Assembly (NCBI RefSeq): GCF_943734655.1
Contig: NC_071355.1
Coordinates: 197,717,939-197,781,938 of the forward strand
Length of the DNA stretch: 64,000 bases
Direction: 5' to 3'
Origin: Sabethes cyaneus
Taxonomy: Eukaryota; Arthropoda; Insecta; Diptera; Culicidae
Shown: positions 23,951 to 35,182 of the stretch, in pieces
Layout of the letters: every line of letters starts with the position of its first letter
Numbering within the stretch: the first letter of the stretch is position 1
The notes under the pieces: model-generated
Told to the model about the DNA's origin: nothing
Databases searched by the model: none
Seen by the model: only the letters and a program-made list of their open reading frames with translations
Made by a program: the position numbers and the translations under genes

Positions 23951-26860
23951 TTTCATTCGTGAGGACTATAAAAAAAGAATGGTGAAACCAGTCTTTCCTA
24001 TATCGATCGCACGGTGACTGGTATTGAAATTCATCCCAACCGAAGACATTCTATCGGTCACGGTCAACCGCGAAATCTGTTCCGAATGCCGCTGTCGCCG
24101 TGCTTGGTTGTCACTAGTAGTCACTGGTAGGTAGCATATTTCACGGAGCCACACAGGATGGTAACGAATCGCTGCTGGGATGACATCGGACATGGCCGTC
24201 TGCCGATGATGTAGAGATACCTACCTGAATATGGAATGTGGAGATTTGAAATTCGAATCGATGAAGCTGAAGCGCTGATTGGTGCTCGACATGCCGTAGA
24301 TCGAAAATTTTCCATTCCTCCATCAGCTGGTAGCAGCATTGCAGCCCAGCTAGTCGGCGCAGCACAACAGCAACGAGCGGTGCGATTCTGGTCTGGTGGT
24401 GCTGCACAAATTCCGCATAAACCGAGTCAATAAATTCGAATTGACATGAAAGCATCGGAACAACAGGCGGAAATAAATTGAGTAGGAAAATAAAATTTGA
24501 TACGTCTATTTTGGTTGCACTTCCGTTCGCTTGACGTGGATTTGAAGCGCGCACTGCCATAGCGGTTCAGTCGAGCGTTTCCTTTTCGATTTAACATTCG
24601 AAGGGATTTCACGGTTTTGATTTAATTAGATAATCCAACGGGATGGGATAGCGTATTGTTGTGCGTTCGACGGAGGGGACGCCCGTTCAACGCAAGTCTT
24701 GAGAAATGTCGCATTTAGTAAATTGAATTGTCTGTTTCTAGCAGATGAAATTGCATTTTTTCGTGTAATGAATGATTTACGCTCGATTACTTACTTCTAG
24801 AAACTAAAGTATAAAATCATTTGCTACAATATTACTATTAACTCTAATGTTTCATTGTTAACTGTTGATTCAGTGAGAAATTTCTCACTCTTAGATTGCA
24901 AGCACCATTTCTTCAACAAAAACACTTTTTTCAGTAAGTACCGGAGATTGAGCTTACTCTCATAAAAATGGATATTCGACTATGCCATCTTTTTCCTGCT
25001 GCTATCAGCATAATCATATTACAGCCTAACGGTGTAGCATCGTTTTTCGACGTACTGAACCGTTGTTGTGTCTGTATGTGAGTCCTTTCCAATTGGGTGC
25101 ATTTCCAGTCGTGGGTATCAATGCAGAATATTCTGTGGAAAGTATAACGACGAAGGCCCGAGTAGGCAGTTGTCCTTAGGAATGCTGCCACCGTGTGGAA
25201 GGCTTACCGAGCACCACCATTTGCATTATTTTTTTTTCTTATCCACAGGCGTCCTTCTAGATGTACTATGAAATCCCACGACCCCATGTCTATTGAAGCA
25301 ACGCTGCTAACTCTTGGTCTGTGGGGATGAAACCAGATGATGAAAACATTACCGCACCAACCAGGTCCAATGTGGCACCCCTTCGACACGCAAGAAGTTC
25401 CGAGCGGGTCCACAGCTCTGAGAATGGTCGTTCGAATCGCACAACGCATAACAATGAATGAATATGCTCTCGGTCGACTCTCTGCTAGGATCAGCGGTTG
25501 CGGTGCTCGTTAACCGCAAACATAAATAGCGGGGGTGTTTTGGAACAAAACAACAGTAATTGAGCCGGTTCCACTTCAGTGATGCTGGCGAAGAAAAAAG
25601 AAGCAGAAAATACTGCCGGTGGTGTTGTGGTTCCGGCGAAGCGTGTCTCCACGAGGATGGAATGCAGATTCCTCTTTTTCTTCAGCGAGCTATCCGTCTA
25701 GGCCATTTTATGGATCTGTTGAATGGCCAGTTCGGTTTAACCACTGACGGCTTCAATATAGACATTGCAAAATAATTGGTTGTTGTCAGACGATCAACTT
25801 GAATTTTATGTCTAATTTCTTCGTCATCATTTATCTATCAGATTTTCTCGAGGATACTAGTAAAATGGGCAAACCATTTTACATTCAAATGGTTATCGTC
25901 ACTGGATAAAACAATATAATTTTGTGAATTGAAGGATTTTTTTTTTTGCAAAACATTCGTTTTAGTGGTTTAGGCAAATTGAAACCGAACTAGGTACTAG
26001 GTGATTACATAAATATTCTTTAAGAGGAAATAAGCTCAGAAATTAATGTTCATTAGTAGAAAAATGTTTAACTGATAGCTCGTTTATCACAGTTTATTTA
26101 CCTAGCTCTACTCTAAAAAAATTTTTTTAAACGTACCTCGAGTCCTTTTTTCTGACTTAATTTTCTTTACAATTACTTCAGCACAGTCAGAGAAGGGAAT
26201 GGGAACATTTGAATGAAAAGTTTCCTTCACGTGTTTTTATTCCAGTTTCTATTCTGACAGGAAATTACTGCACAAATTTAAAACACGAACTGAAACGGAA
26301 GTTGCTTCGTGTCCGCGCTACACTTCAGTGGAGCCGCTCGTTCCACAGCACAGAGGAAAAGACAGACGGACTCGACTTATTTGCTTCGATCATCGGCTGT
26401 GCACGAGTAGGTAAGTATGCACGGTGCCAGCGAAATCCAGCTAATTAGCTGCCAACCATGGATTTTCACTTCGCTTTGGAAAACTACTAGCCATCTCGTA
26501 TTCATTGGTCAATTATAATAGCGTATCCCTTTTCACGCCAGGTGACTGCATTTAATGTGACACCTTGTCGGTAAAATCGGAAATGGCGCAAATACAGTAT
26601 TAGTTAGAGGCGGTAGAATTCGGTAAATGAGTAGATTGCATTTTGTTATAAATCATTCAGAATCGTTTTATCAGTTTTGCCAGGACAAATTTATTATTAG
26701 AACTTCAGTATAATGAAAAAGCACTATTCTAAGGATTATAAGGACCTTGTAACGTATAAGAAAATGATCATGAAATATTAATAACCAGATAAACATGTTT
26801 GGCATTTTAAAATTAGTTAGGTTTTTTAGTTTTTAGTTTAGTCTCAAGCTGTAAATGTTT
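23951..26860. other. Intergenic DNA upstream of gene 1, no gene recognised
   Basis: About 2.9 kb with short frames only (the longest is 139 codons on the minus strand at 24141-24560). No recognisable domain, transposon landmark or tandem array was seen. Confidence 0.4.
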
Positions 26861-26903
26861 GTCTCACGATAAGTGTATAATGTTATTTTGTCTTCTGTTT
26901 TAT

Positions 26904-26909
26904 TGATAA
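26904..26909 (+). promoter_or_regulatory. Candidate GATA-factor site upstream of gene 1
   Basis: TGATAA lies 115 bp upstream of the TATA box, and a second GATAAG is at 26868-26873. GATA factors drive midgut expression in insects. Genes 2, 3 and 4 also have GATAAG/CTTATC words upstream. Single-site calls are weak. Confidence 0.3.
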
Positions 26910-27023
26910 CTATAATCCGTTGTTGAACTCAACAATGTTCAAGTTCAAGTACCGATGTAAGTCTCAAAACCAATCGAACTGTCCATCAAGTAATCTCAAG
27001 TGGTTTATAATTTCTACCGGAAC

Positions 27024-27060
27024 TATAAATACTGATGTACTGTACTAGCTTCTCATCAGT
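27024..27060 (+). promoter_or_regulatory. Core promoter of gene 1: TATA box and TCAGT initiator
   Basis: TATAAAT at 27024-27030 is followed by the arthropod initiator TCAGT at 27056-27060. Transcription would start near 27058, giving a 5' UTR of about 41 nt before the ATG. The spacing of about 30 bp is standard. Confidence 0.8.
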
Positions 27061-27098
27061 TCATCAATTCACGTCAAAGAAACAAAGTTCTATTCACG

Positions 27099-27861
27099 AT
27101 GAAGTCAATCCTGTGTCTCGCTGCTTTGGTGGCCGTGGTAGTTGGTGCCACCGCAGTTCCAGCCCCTCGTGGTTTGAAGGAAGACTTTGAGGACTTCCTT
27201 GCCTTGGTTCCGGTCGATGAACTAACAAAGCTGGCCTTAGATTACTACAAAAACGATAAAGAAGTACAGGAGGTCTTCGCTTACCTGCAAGGCAAGGAAT
27301 TTGCTGCCGTTTGGGATCAGTTGTTTGCCCTAAAGGAGGTTAAGGATCTGTTGAACTACCTGGAAGATGCTGGACTACCGGTGTACGATGCACTGAATTT
27401 TGTTGCCGATTTCCTGGGTCTGAATCATGTCAAGCCAATGCACTTTATTCGCAGCTGTAAGTTTTTATTGAGTTATCAAACCATGTGCTTAAACTTATAG
27501 GCACTCTATTGTTTTCAGTGAAAACCGGCGGACTTAATGGATTTTTCGATGAAGCCCAAGCTCTGCTGCCCTTGGACAAGCTGAAGGCCTTATTTGAGGA
27601 AAAACTGAAGACCAGCCCGGAGTTCAAAGCTCTGTTCGAAAAACTTCAGCATGCTGATTTTCAAAAGCTAGTGGATTTCTACAATGTAATTATAGGTTTT
27701 AGTGGTCTTGTGTGAGTAGATTGAAGAACGACCGTGTTGTTTTTCCTTTTCAGAACTCCGTGGAAGCTCAATCGCTATTTCAAATGCTGCGTGACCACGG
27801 TGTGGATGTTGACAAATTTGTCGAACTTGTGGCCGCATTCTTCGGCTGGGGAAAGTTTTGA
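27099..27861 (+). CDS. G12-like insect-allergen-repeat protein, gene 1 (3 exons, 210 aa)
   Basis: Exons are 27099-27456, 27519-27685 and 27754-27861, with GT-AG introns of 62 nt (phase 1) and 68 nt (phase 0). Donors are GTAAGT and GTAATT; acceptors are TTTTCAG and CTTTTCAG. The start ATG has A at -3. The product has a 19-residue signal peptide (cleavage likely ...VGATA|VPAPRG) and is cysteine-free afterwards. Two homologous amphipathic-helical repeats are visible, about residues 25-112 and 121-208, each ending in a V-x-x-F-x-G motif (FVADFLGL and LVAAFFGWG). This is the insect allergen-related repeat family (Bla g 1 and mosquito G12 proteins such as AEG12), secreted midgut proteins that carry lipids; AEG12 has been reported to lyse cells and disrupt enveloped viruses. 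Length agrees with the family. It is clearly diverged from genes 2 and 4. Exact ligand and expression are inferred. Confidence 0.94.
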
Positions 27862-27942
27862 TGAGCGGGCTTGAATTAACAACTTTTCATCTGATTTAAA
27901 AGAACGGTAGCTTGCTTTGTAAATAGCGTTGTATAAGTAATT

Positions 27943-27948
27943 AATAAA
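27943..27948 (+). terminator. Poly(A) signal of gene 1
   Basis: AATAAA lies 82 nt after the stop codon, followed by a T/G-rich stretch (GATTTTTGTG). Confidence 0.8.
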
Positions 27949-28339
27949 GCGATTTTTGTGAAGCTAACTAATGTTTTAGTTCATTTACATAATAAGTGTA
28001 ATGTATGCCTTTCTTTCGCTATGGGCGGTGGTTATGTCTACCAAATCAGTGTTCCTATATCCGGCAACTTTGAACACAGGGAAACCTAAATTTTACAGTA
28101 TCAGATATAGCAGCTACTGGTTAAATGAGAAACGTTGAGTATAACATAAATTTGCTGATAGATTATCAAAACGTACGTGGTTTTACAATCGAAGTTAATC
28201 CTTTTTTGCTAGCGTGGCTAAATTCGACTGTAGCATCATTATCATAACAGTATTATATGAAGTTATTCCGTGAAGTTTTAGAAACGGAATCTAATTTCAA
28301 GGGAATTATAATTCGAATATAGACAAAATAATTCGGTCC

Positions 28340-28480
28340 TTTTTTAAGAGACGGCTCTGGCTGTTAGGAATGATTCATAGCACAGCTAACTATAGAGATT
28401 TCTGGAAGATCAGACATCTGCCAAAAATATTCATTTTGTGTCATGCACTTAAGTCTTTTTACGCAATGGATACGTTCCGA
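28340..28480 (+). repeat. Dispersed repeat related to 30080-30200
   Basis: TTTTTAAGAGACGGCTCTGG, then CTGTT, TTCATAG and an AGATTTCTGGAAGAT box align in order with TTTTTAAGAGATGGTTTTGG and following boxes at 30088. Both are followed by CGTAAAAAA-like words. Unclassified. Confidence 0.5.
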
Positions 28481-28708
28481 GAAATCAAAACTGTGTAAAA
28501 CTGCTTACAAAACGTCGCAAATATTCAAGTTTTTGTAAAAAACCGCGCAAATTTCGCAAATCCGCGTAAAAAATGTACAAATTTCAAAATTTGCCTAAAA
28601 TACGTTACGAATGCCTAAGCTGCGCATTAAAATCGACTGAACGAACGCATAACATTTCATATAACGTAGAATTGCTGATAGATTATTAAAAATTTAAGTG
28701 GTTTTAGA

Positions 28709-28830
28709 CTCGACTGGTTAGAGTCAATAGCACCTGCACTCTAACAGCTGGCTGCGAAGTCTGTCGTATAAAAAACAGAAGGTAGGGTTTCGATAACGGA
28801 ATGTAGTACCTAGGCTTTGCTTTGCTTTAT
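28709..28830 (+). mobile_element. SINE copy (5' truncated) with 11-bp target-site duplication
   Basis: GTGGTTTTAGA is repeated at 28698-28708 and 28831-28841. The insert holds the 3' body shared by the family: GAGTCAATAG, CTCTAACAGCTGGCTGCGAA, GTCTGTCG and a terminal GGCTTTGCTTTGC. It lacks the tRNA-like head present in the 51776 copy. Confidence 0.75.
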
Positions 28831-29356
28831 GTGGTTTTAGAATAGAAGTTGATGACTTCGTTGCTAATGTTGTTTAATTCGATTATGGCATTAAAGAAGA
28901 GATTTTTCAGTAAGTTATAGGTTTTAGAAACGCAATCTAAATAATTTCGAGGAATTTATTGCAGTGTTGCTGTTGCTAACGAACACGCCGGTATAAGCAT
29001 CCCTTTCGGACTTTCGCTCTTCTTTATTTATGCGCTGCGACGAGTTTTTTTGTGATTGTGTATTTAGTGATGGTCGTCGCTCCCGTTCGTCTTGCAGCCC
29101 GAGCGGCTGATACCGACCACTCGCGAAGACTTGCACTCCCGCCCTTGAATAGAATCAAGGACGAAGATGAAGAAGAAGAGAAAAAGGAATGCAAAATATG
29201 TATTCCAGAGCACCTCTAGGTCTCACGGGCAGCTGGTTGCTCACGAGTTATTTGACTCGCGAGTGGGCCATGCAGAAAGACGATATGAGGCTGTGCTCTG
29301 AAAATTTTCTCAATTCTCGGCGTTTTACTGGCAAAGCGCAGAAGACAAATCGAATT

Positions 29357-29357
<1 letters not shown>

Positions 29358-29403
<46 letters not shown>
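29358..29403 (+). repeat. (CT)23 microsatellite
   Basis: A perfect CT run, 46 bp. Confidence 0.95.
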
Positions 29404-29408
<5 letters not shown>

Positions 29409-29790
29409 GACAGATTGATAGTTTGTTTTGCTCAATGAGAGCGTATGAGGTGAGGCTGAAGATTTGTTTCTGTAATAGCGGATTTATTTGTTCAGTCCGG
29501 GTTGAAATTGGATGAATTTTTGATGTTCATTTGTTTTGCTCCTCCGCATTTGCTCCTATTTGATAGATAAAATTTATTTCATTTCAACCTGGGTTGAATA
29601 AACAAATTTATTATACTATAAACATCCATAAATTGGAAAAAAAATCCAACGAAAAATTAGTGAAACACATCGAAGCTCTCTTCCTCACCTGTGCATATCT
29701 CATTGGCTCTCTGAAGCGGACTATCGAACTGTCAAAACTAATCATGCTCCCGAGCAGGATTATTTTCGACAGAAGGTGAAAAACCATCAA
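29404..29790. mobile_element. Possible foldback element
   Basis: TTTGACAGATTGATAGT near 29405 and the inverse of TTCGACAGAAGG...AAACTGTCAAA near 29765-29800 match imperfectly. So do CAATGAGAGC...GAGGTGAGG and the inverse of CCTCACC...CTCATTGG. An inner pair (GGGTTGAAAT at 29500 and ATTTCAACC at 29581) forms a better stem. Ends are not defined. Confidence 0.35.
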
Positions 29791-30079
29791 ACTGTCAAAT
29801 TTTAACCAAAAAGTTAAAAAATTCACGAAATGGTTCACAGCCTTAGTCATTGTGAGAAGCAGATTGCTCTGTCTCTGTATGTTGAAGATGAGCAAAATCA
29901 AGCCTGGCTGTGCATTCGCGAGTGTGTAGGTAGCAGAAAGTCTGCAAACAGCAACGGCGACCGTTTGTCTTACGCTTGCGTGAGGGGCGTAAGCGTTGAA
30001 TGCTATGCTGCTCAAACTCGCACGCGTGAGAGTAGGCATCGTTGGCTTCTCACTCGATTTGCAACATTGATTTATGGTC

Positions 30080-30200
30080 CGTCCATTTTTAAGAGATGGT
30101 TTTGGCTGTTCTGGATGTTTCATAGACAGGTCATTCCGGAAATTTCCGGGAGATTAGACAGTCTGTAATCTTCACATAAGGTGAATACTCAAGTCGTTTT
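30080..30200 (+). repeat. Dispersed repeat related to 28340-28480
   Basis: Shares TTTTTAAGAGATGGTTTTGG, CTGTT, TTTCATAG and an AGATT...CAGACAGT-like order with the earlier copy, about 1.74 kb downstream of it and in the same orientation. Confidence 0.5.
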
Positions 30201-30929
30201 TTAAGCCACGTAAATTCCGAAATTCACTTAGAAAGATCGGAAATTCCGTAACTTTCGTAAAAAACCCAAGTGCCCTAGTGGTGAAAGAAACCTTTGTTAT
30301 ACCATCTTATTTGTCACTTGATACGGATATTTCCAGCTCAAATATTATTTTTGATTGGAATTTTGTGGAGTTTTGTTACTTGAGTGTATATCTGTAAACT
30401 TTATTTTACCGTTTCAGTATTCCTCAATTTCACCTGCACCGTTTCAGACGTTGTACCAATTTTGTCTTCAATTTTTCATTTTGTTTCGTCTTAGTTGGCA
30501 GTTTTTGCGTGGTTTTCAACAAAATTTATATTCAGATCCCAAGCAACAATGTGAGTTTTATTGTATTCTTATGGTGGTCTTCAAGATCAATTTTGGTCTT
30601 AAATGCCATCATAAGAGTGTAATCAAAACCAAATTGTTACTTGGGATGTCAAGAATTCGACAAATATCGCGAAACATGACATGAAACTTGATAGAATTCA
30701 AGTACGATTTAAACGATATTTAAATATAAGTAAACCAAACGTTAAGCAAGGACTAAATGAACATAAAACTTAAAATAACAATAAATTTGACAGGTGACAT
30801 ATGTAATATAATACAAAATAACATTCAATCAATAATCTATATCAAAAATATAGAAGAAAATACTAGAAACAAAATTGGGTGCAGTAAATCAAATTAAACA
30901 AAAATAGTCAGGAACAACCCTGATGATTC

Positions 30930-31030
30930 CGAAAGACTGGTAGACTGGTAGGTAGACTGGAGGACAAGACAGACCGACGGACGAGAAACACCGATCGACA
31001 GGACTGTTTGATGGACAAAACTTGCCGTTG
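30930..31030 (+). repeat. Degenerate GACAGACCGATGGACAA minisatellite, left block
   Basis: Imperfect 15-18 bp units around GACAGACCGACGGAC. The same unit fills 34140-34590. Confidence 0.55.
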
Positions 31031-31319
31031 GATAAGATCACTGGCGTGTCCAGGCTGGAGCACGTATGCCGAATTCTCTGTAAAATTTCATGTAAAACAA
31101 GAAGTTTCGGTAATCCGCAGTTTTTAATTTAATTGGTCACTATTCTTGCGATAAGTAAATTAATTGCGTAAAAATAGTAAAAGTTTTAAATCCAATGTCA
31201 AATCCAGTTCAAATTCTGTTTTAATTTCATGCCCAATTTGAACACCGATTTAAAGTTCACTTTTAAGTCAAGTTTCAAGTTTTCATATCTCATGAATCAC
31301 ACAGCGCAGAACAAATCCA

Positions 31320-32640
31320 TTAAAAAAAGGAAGAAAGGAAAAAAGGAGAAAGAAAATTAGGTTAAATTGTACAGAAAAGGAGTAAAAAACGGGACAAAAT
31401 AGAAGAAAAAACGAAATAGAAGAGGAGGAAACGAGAACAGAAAATGGAGGGAAACGAGACAGAAAAAGAAAATAATGGAGAAAAAAATGAAAATGGAAAA
31501 CAAAAGAGATAAACCGGAAATGAAAAACAGAACGTTACAGAGAAGACGTAAAAGCAGGACATAATAAGAGGACGAACGGAACAGCCGAGAGTGAAAAAGG
31601 GGATAGAAAAGGAGTTAAAATGTGAAACAGATGAAAGCCGGGACCGACTTAAAGGAAAATGTCGAAAGTCGGACAGAAAATGATAAAAACTAGACAGAAA
31701 AGTGAAAAAACAGAACAGAGGAAAATCATTGTTTAGGAAAAGGATGAAACCAGGATAGAAATAAGAGTGAAAATGAGGGAAACGAGACAAGAAAGGGAAT
31801 GCGGAACAGAAAACAAGAGAGATTAAAGCGAAAGCTAGAGCTAGAGAGAAAAAAGAATTGATAGAGGAATTGAGAAAAACGAGAACCTTGTTCTCGTTTA
31901 AGCGAGCTAGAAAAGAAGAAAGGTGGGAAGAAAAAAGAAAAAAATGGGAAATACGGACTAAAGAATAAGGTAACATGGAAGAGAAAAAGACGAAAAAACG
32001 CGATGTAACCTAGAAAACCGGAGACGAAAGCGGAAAAGAGAGCAAAAAATGGAACAAACGTGACAGAAAAGATGAAAAAACGGGACATCAAGAAGAGTAA
32101 AATATAGACGAAGACGTAAAACGAGAAGGAATGGATATAAAAGAGTTACAAAAAACTGGAAAAAAGAAGAAAAAAGAATTGATAGAGGAATTGAGAAAAA
32201 CGAGAACCTTGTTCTCGTTTAAGCGAGCTAGAAAAGAAGAAAGGTGGGAAGAAAAAAGAAAAAAATGGGAAATACGGACTAAAGAATAAGGTAACATGGA
32301 AGAGAAAAAGACGAAAAAACGCGATGTAACCTAGAAAACCGGAGACGAAAGCGGAAAAGAGAGCAAAAAATGGAACAAACGTGACAGAAAAGATGAAAAA
32401 ACGGGACATCAAGAAGAGTAAAATATAGACGAAGACGTAAAACGAGAAGGAATGGATATAAAAGAGTTACAAAAAACTGGAAAAGAGTGAAAAGGGCAAA
32501 AAAGAAGGCATTCGCCTCCGGAAAAGAAAATGACAAAAAAATGTGTGGAAGCAGGGCAGAAAAGAGAGAAAAAATGGGAGAGCAAACGGAAAAAAAATTA
32601 AATAGGAACCACAAAGAGCGGACAAACGCGACAGAACAGG
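31320..32640 (+). repeat. 1.3-kb polypurine tract (GGACAGAAAA-type degenerate repeat)
   Basis: The plus strand is almost entirely A and G, with recurring words such as GGGACAGAAAA, GAGAAAAAA and AAACGAGA. The long minus-strand frames here (up to 204 codons, Phe/Ser/Leu-rich) are by-products of low complexity and carry no conserved domain. It contains the 321-bp tandem duplication described separately. Confidence 0.8.
31849..32490 (+). repeat. 321-bp tandem direct duplication
   Basis: Copy 1 is about 31849-32169 and copy 2 about 32170-32490. Reading both in full, I see no difference. Each copy contains a hairpin with a perfect 10-bp stem, AAACGAGAAC-CTT-GTTCTCGTTT, at 31877-31899 and 32198-32220. 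Confidence 0.85.
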
Positions 32641-32911
32641 GGTAATACCTGTGAGTGAATCAGACGAAAAATGTTAATTTCAAGTAAAACTTCCAGTCCA
32701 TGTTCTGTTTGAAGTAAAATTTCAACTTCAAATTACCGTGAACAGACATTTTTATGATTCCTCCGCTATTATAAGTATTCTAGAGTTAAATTAATAACGT
32801 TGATAGCAGCAACATGTAGTGCTACGGTCTATATTATCTGGTAAAAAACAAGGGAATTAAAAGTCAACCAACAATTGAGTATATCTTTCGTTTTGTAAAC
32901 TTATTCACGGT

Positions 32912-33885
32912 GCCTAATTCTGCGCACTTTCTTGCCCATGTTTCTAATTCTGCGCATGTTTGTTCCTAATTCTGCGCACCTAAAAAGTAACAATAAACAC
33001 TCATACCATGTTGTTTATGTCTTTATACGCTGAAAGTACATCAAAAATCCAACATTAGCCATTACCATGATTAAATACATGATCTGGCCTTCTTGTGCTG
33101 TCCAGGTGGCACAGGAACATTATTATCATTTGGATTGGCTTATTTTAAATATTTCATTGTCGATAACATGAAGGGCGAGTTCATTCGGGTTTTCTGTATA
33201 CTGAACATTACACTTTAGACTAATACTAACAATTGTGTTTTCATAAGAAACCACTTCCCCACTCCCTGATAACTCAATGAAGTTCGACAGTCAAAAAAAT
33301 CAGAAGTCATGGTTCCATGAATTGGCGTTCGTAGGTTCGGACCCCGAGCCGTAACACAGGATTCCAATCAACGCAAGTTAAAGGTTCTATTTGAATTTCT
33401 GCCATTTGAGAGAAGTTGCGTATTTTTTTGCGATTTCTTCATAGGATACTTTACTGCGCAGAATTTGGAACATGAATAAAAAATCTGTGCCTAAATCTGC
33501 GCACTACTGCATCGCATTTTTCCAACGAAAACAAGGCATGCAATCACTCTTTTTGCCTAAAACATGACTAAAATTAATTATTGTTTCTAATTATGCTGGG
33601 TAATTTGATCATTGCAAAGAATTTCGATCATAAATTTGTTAATTTTCTAGAAGTACAGTTTTAGCGTTGGCGCTAACGACGTTGTTTTCTGACTTATAAA
33701 ATACTTTCAGTTTCACTTTAATTTATTTCGCTGTCAAATATTATGGCCTTTTTGTGAATAATGGCGTAATATTCAACAGAGATTTATAAAAAAATAACAC
33801 AATGGCCATAGTTATGCACAATGTTGAAAAATACATATATAAAGAAAAATGCGCAGAATTAGGAGCTGCGCAGAATTAGGAGCGG
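32912..33885. mobile_element. 974-bp TIR element with TAATTCTGCGCA repeats and 7-bp TSD
   Basis: The direct repeat TCACGGT lies at 32905-32911 and 33886-33892. The left end GCCTAATTCTGCGCA and the inverse of the right end (GCTCCTAATTCTGCGCA) form the terminal repeat. CTAATTCTGCGCA recurs twice more just inside the left end and once more inside the right end, with further variants near 33452 and 33491. No transposase was recognised. Confidence 0.72.
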
Positions 33886-33899
33886 TCACGGTAGTCCAA

Positions 33900-34070
33900 A
33901 TAATATGTCCAATGTCAAGCTCATGTTCAAGTACAATTGTAGGTTCGATCTTGAGCCTAATTTAATTCCAATTGCAGGTTCAATTTTAAGCCAAATTTCA
34001 ACTTCAATTCAAGTCAAATTTCAACTTTAAATCCAATTCCAATTCCAATTTAATTTTTATTTCAATTTTG
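33900..34070 (+). repeat. Degenerate TTTCAACTTCAATTC repeat
   Basis: Imperfect 11-13 bp units such as ATTTCAACTTCAATTC and AATCCAATTCCAATT. Similar words occur at 31190-31290 and 32660-32740, on both sides of the polypurine tract. Confidence 0.55.
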
Positions 34071-34139
34071 TCAGGTGCTCCACCTTTTGTTTATGTCTGA
34101 GTACGCTAGTCATAAGATAATAAGAATTTTTCCTCTCGT

Positions 34140-34590
34140 AGACAAATCGAAGTACGTGACATGACAGTCTGATGGACAAGACAGACTCCTGAATAAGACA
34201 GACCAATGGACAAGATAGTCCGCTGGCAGGTTATGCTGATGGATAAGACAAATGGAGGACAGAATAGACTGTTGGACAAGACAGATAAACCGACAAAATT
34301 GATTGATAGACGAGACAGACCGATGAAAGAGACTGGACGATGGACAAGACAAACTAATGGACAAGCAAGACCGATGGAAAAGACAGACTGATACACAGAC
34401 AGAGTAGCCGTGTTCATCATTCCGACGGATTGATGTTCATGACAGACTAACGTTAGGTCAGAAGGTTGGCAAGATAAACCGATGGACGAGACAGACCCCT
34501 GGTTAAGATAGATCGTTAAAAAGAAGACTAACTGGCTAGGCAGTCCAATGGACAAGACATACCGTTCGACAGAACAGATTGATGGATAAA
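34140..34590 (+). repeat. Degenerate GACAGACCGATGGACAA minisatellite, right block
   Basis: About 25 imperfect 15-18 bp units around GGACAAGACAGACTGATG. A minus-strand frame of 213 codons at 34106-34747 crosses it. Its repetitive Ser/Leu/Cys composition follows from the unit, so I do not call it a gene. Confidence 0.75.
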
Positions 34591-35056
34591 GCAAGTCGAA
34601 ATCTTGTAGAATAAATAAACATTCGCGTTTAAATTCATCTTTTTGTGCCACAACAATACCACTTTCATGCAAAAGTTTGTAGTAGTTTCGGCGCAATGAA
34701 GACCATTTTACTCTAATTTGCGTGAAATAATCATTATTAATCTGCAAAATATTATTATTCGCGGTAGTTTTTCTTTCGTGTTGTTTAGATCACTCTGAAA
34801 TAAATTTGCAGTGCCCAGTTCTTTTGCTTAAAAAAATACGATTTACCATAAATCATGAGAGTAAGATTAGGATTATTCGAGAAAATAGCTTATGTAATAT
34901 TTAAGAAAAGTAGTGCAATCTGTTACCAATAGGTGATTGCGTGTTGAAATGACTGTTTGTTTATTAAATAATTCAAGTGTCGACCATATCCAAGTAGAGT
35001 ATGTGGATTACCTATTAAGTACTCTACTGTAAAATATCTGAGTACTTACAATCCCA

Positions 35057-35063
35057 CTTATCT
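35057..35063 (-). promoter_or_regulatory. Candidate GATA-factor site upstream of gene 2
   Basis: CTTATCT (AGATAAG on the other strand) lies 36 bp upstream of the TATA box. Gene 4 keeps the same site in the same relative orientation although the surrounding promoter has diverged. Confidence 0.45.
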
Positions 35064-35098
35064 CTAAATCCAAAGATGAGAAACATGGCATTGAGCAG

Positions 35099-35129
35099 TA
35101 TAAAAGATGTCGTTCGGTGACAGTTCAGT
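35099..35129 (+). promoter_or_regulatory. Core promoter of gene 2: TATA box and TCAGT initiator
   Basis: TATAAAAG is at 35099-35106 and TCAGT at 35125-35129, a spacing of 28 bp. The predicted 5' UTR is about 56 nt. The open frame upstream of the true ATG (from 35117) begins before the initiator and is not translated. Confidence 0.85.
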
Positions 35130-35182
35130 ATCAGTTTCACTTTTCACTAATTGAAGTTCACTACAAACGATTTTCACCAACC

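Larger units (their letters stand above)
28130..28960 (+). repeat. Diverged direct duplication downstream of gene 1, second copy carrying a SINE
   Basis: Copy 1 (about 28137-28320) and copy 2 (about 28657-28960, minus the SINE) share TTGCTGATAGATTAT, GTGGTTTTA, GAAGTT, TTCGA and GTTTTAGAAAC boxes in the same order, about 520 bp apart. Between them, 28480-28620 is rich in CGCAAATTTCGCAAAT-like words. Confidence 0.6.

Noticed and set aside
31362..32614. Phe/Ser-rich minus-strand frames of up to 204 codons that look membrane-like
   Set aside because: Purine-strand composition removes stops on the other strand; frames follow the low-complexity repeat and its duplication.
34106..34747. 213-codon minus-strand frame
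   Set aside because: Most of it crosses the GACAGAC minisatellite and repeats with it; no domain, no splice or promoter support.
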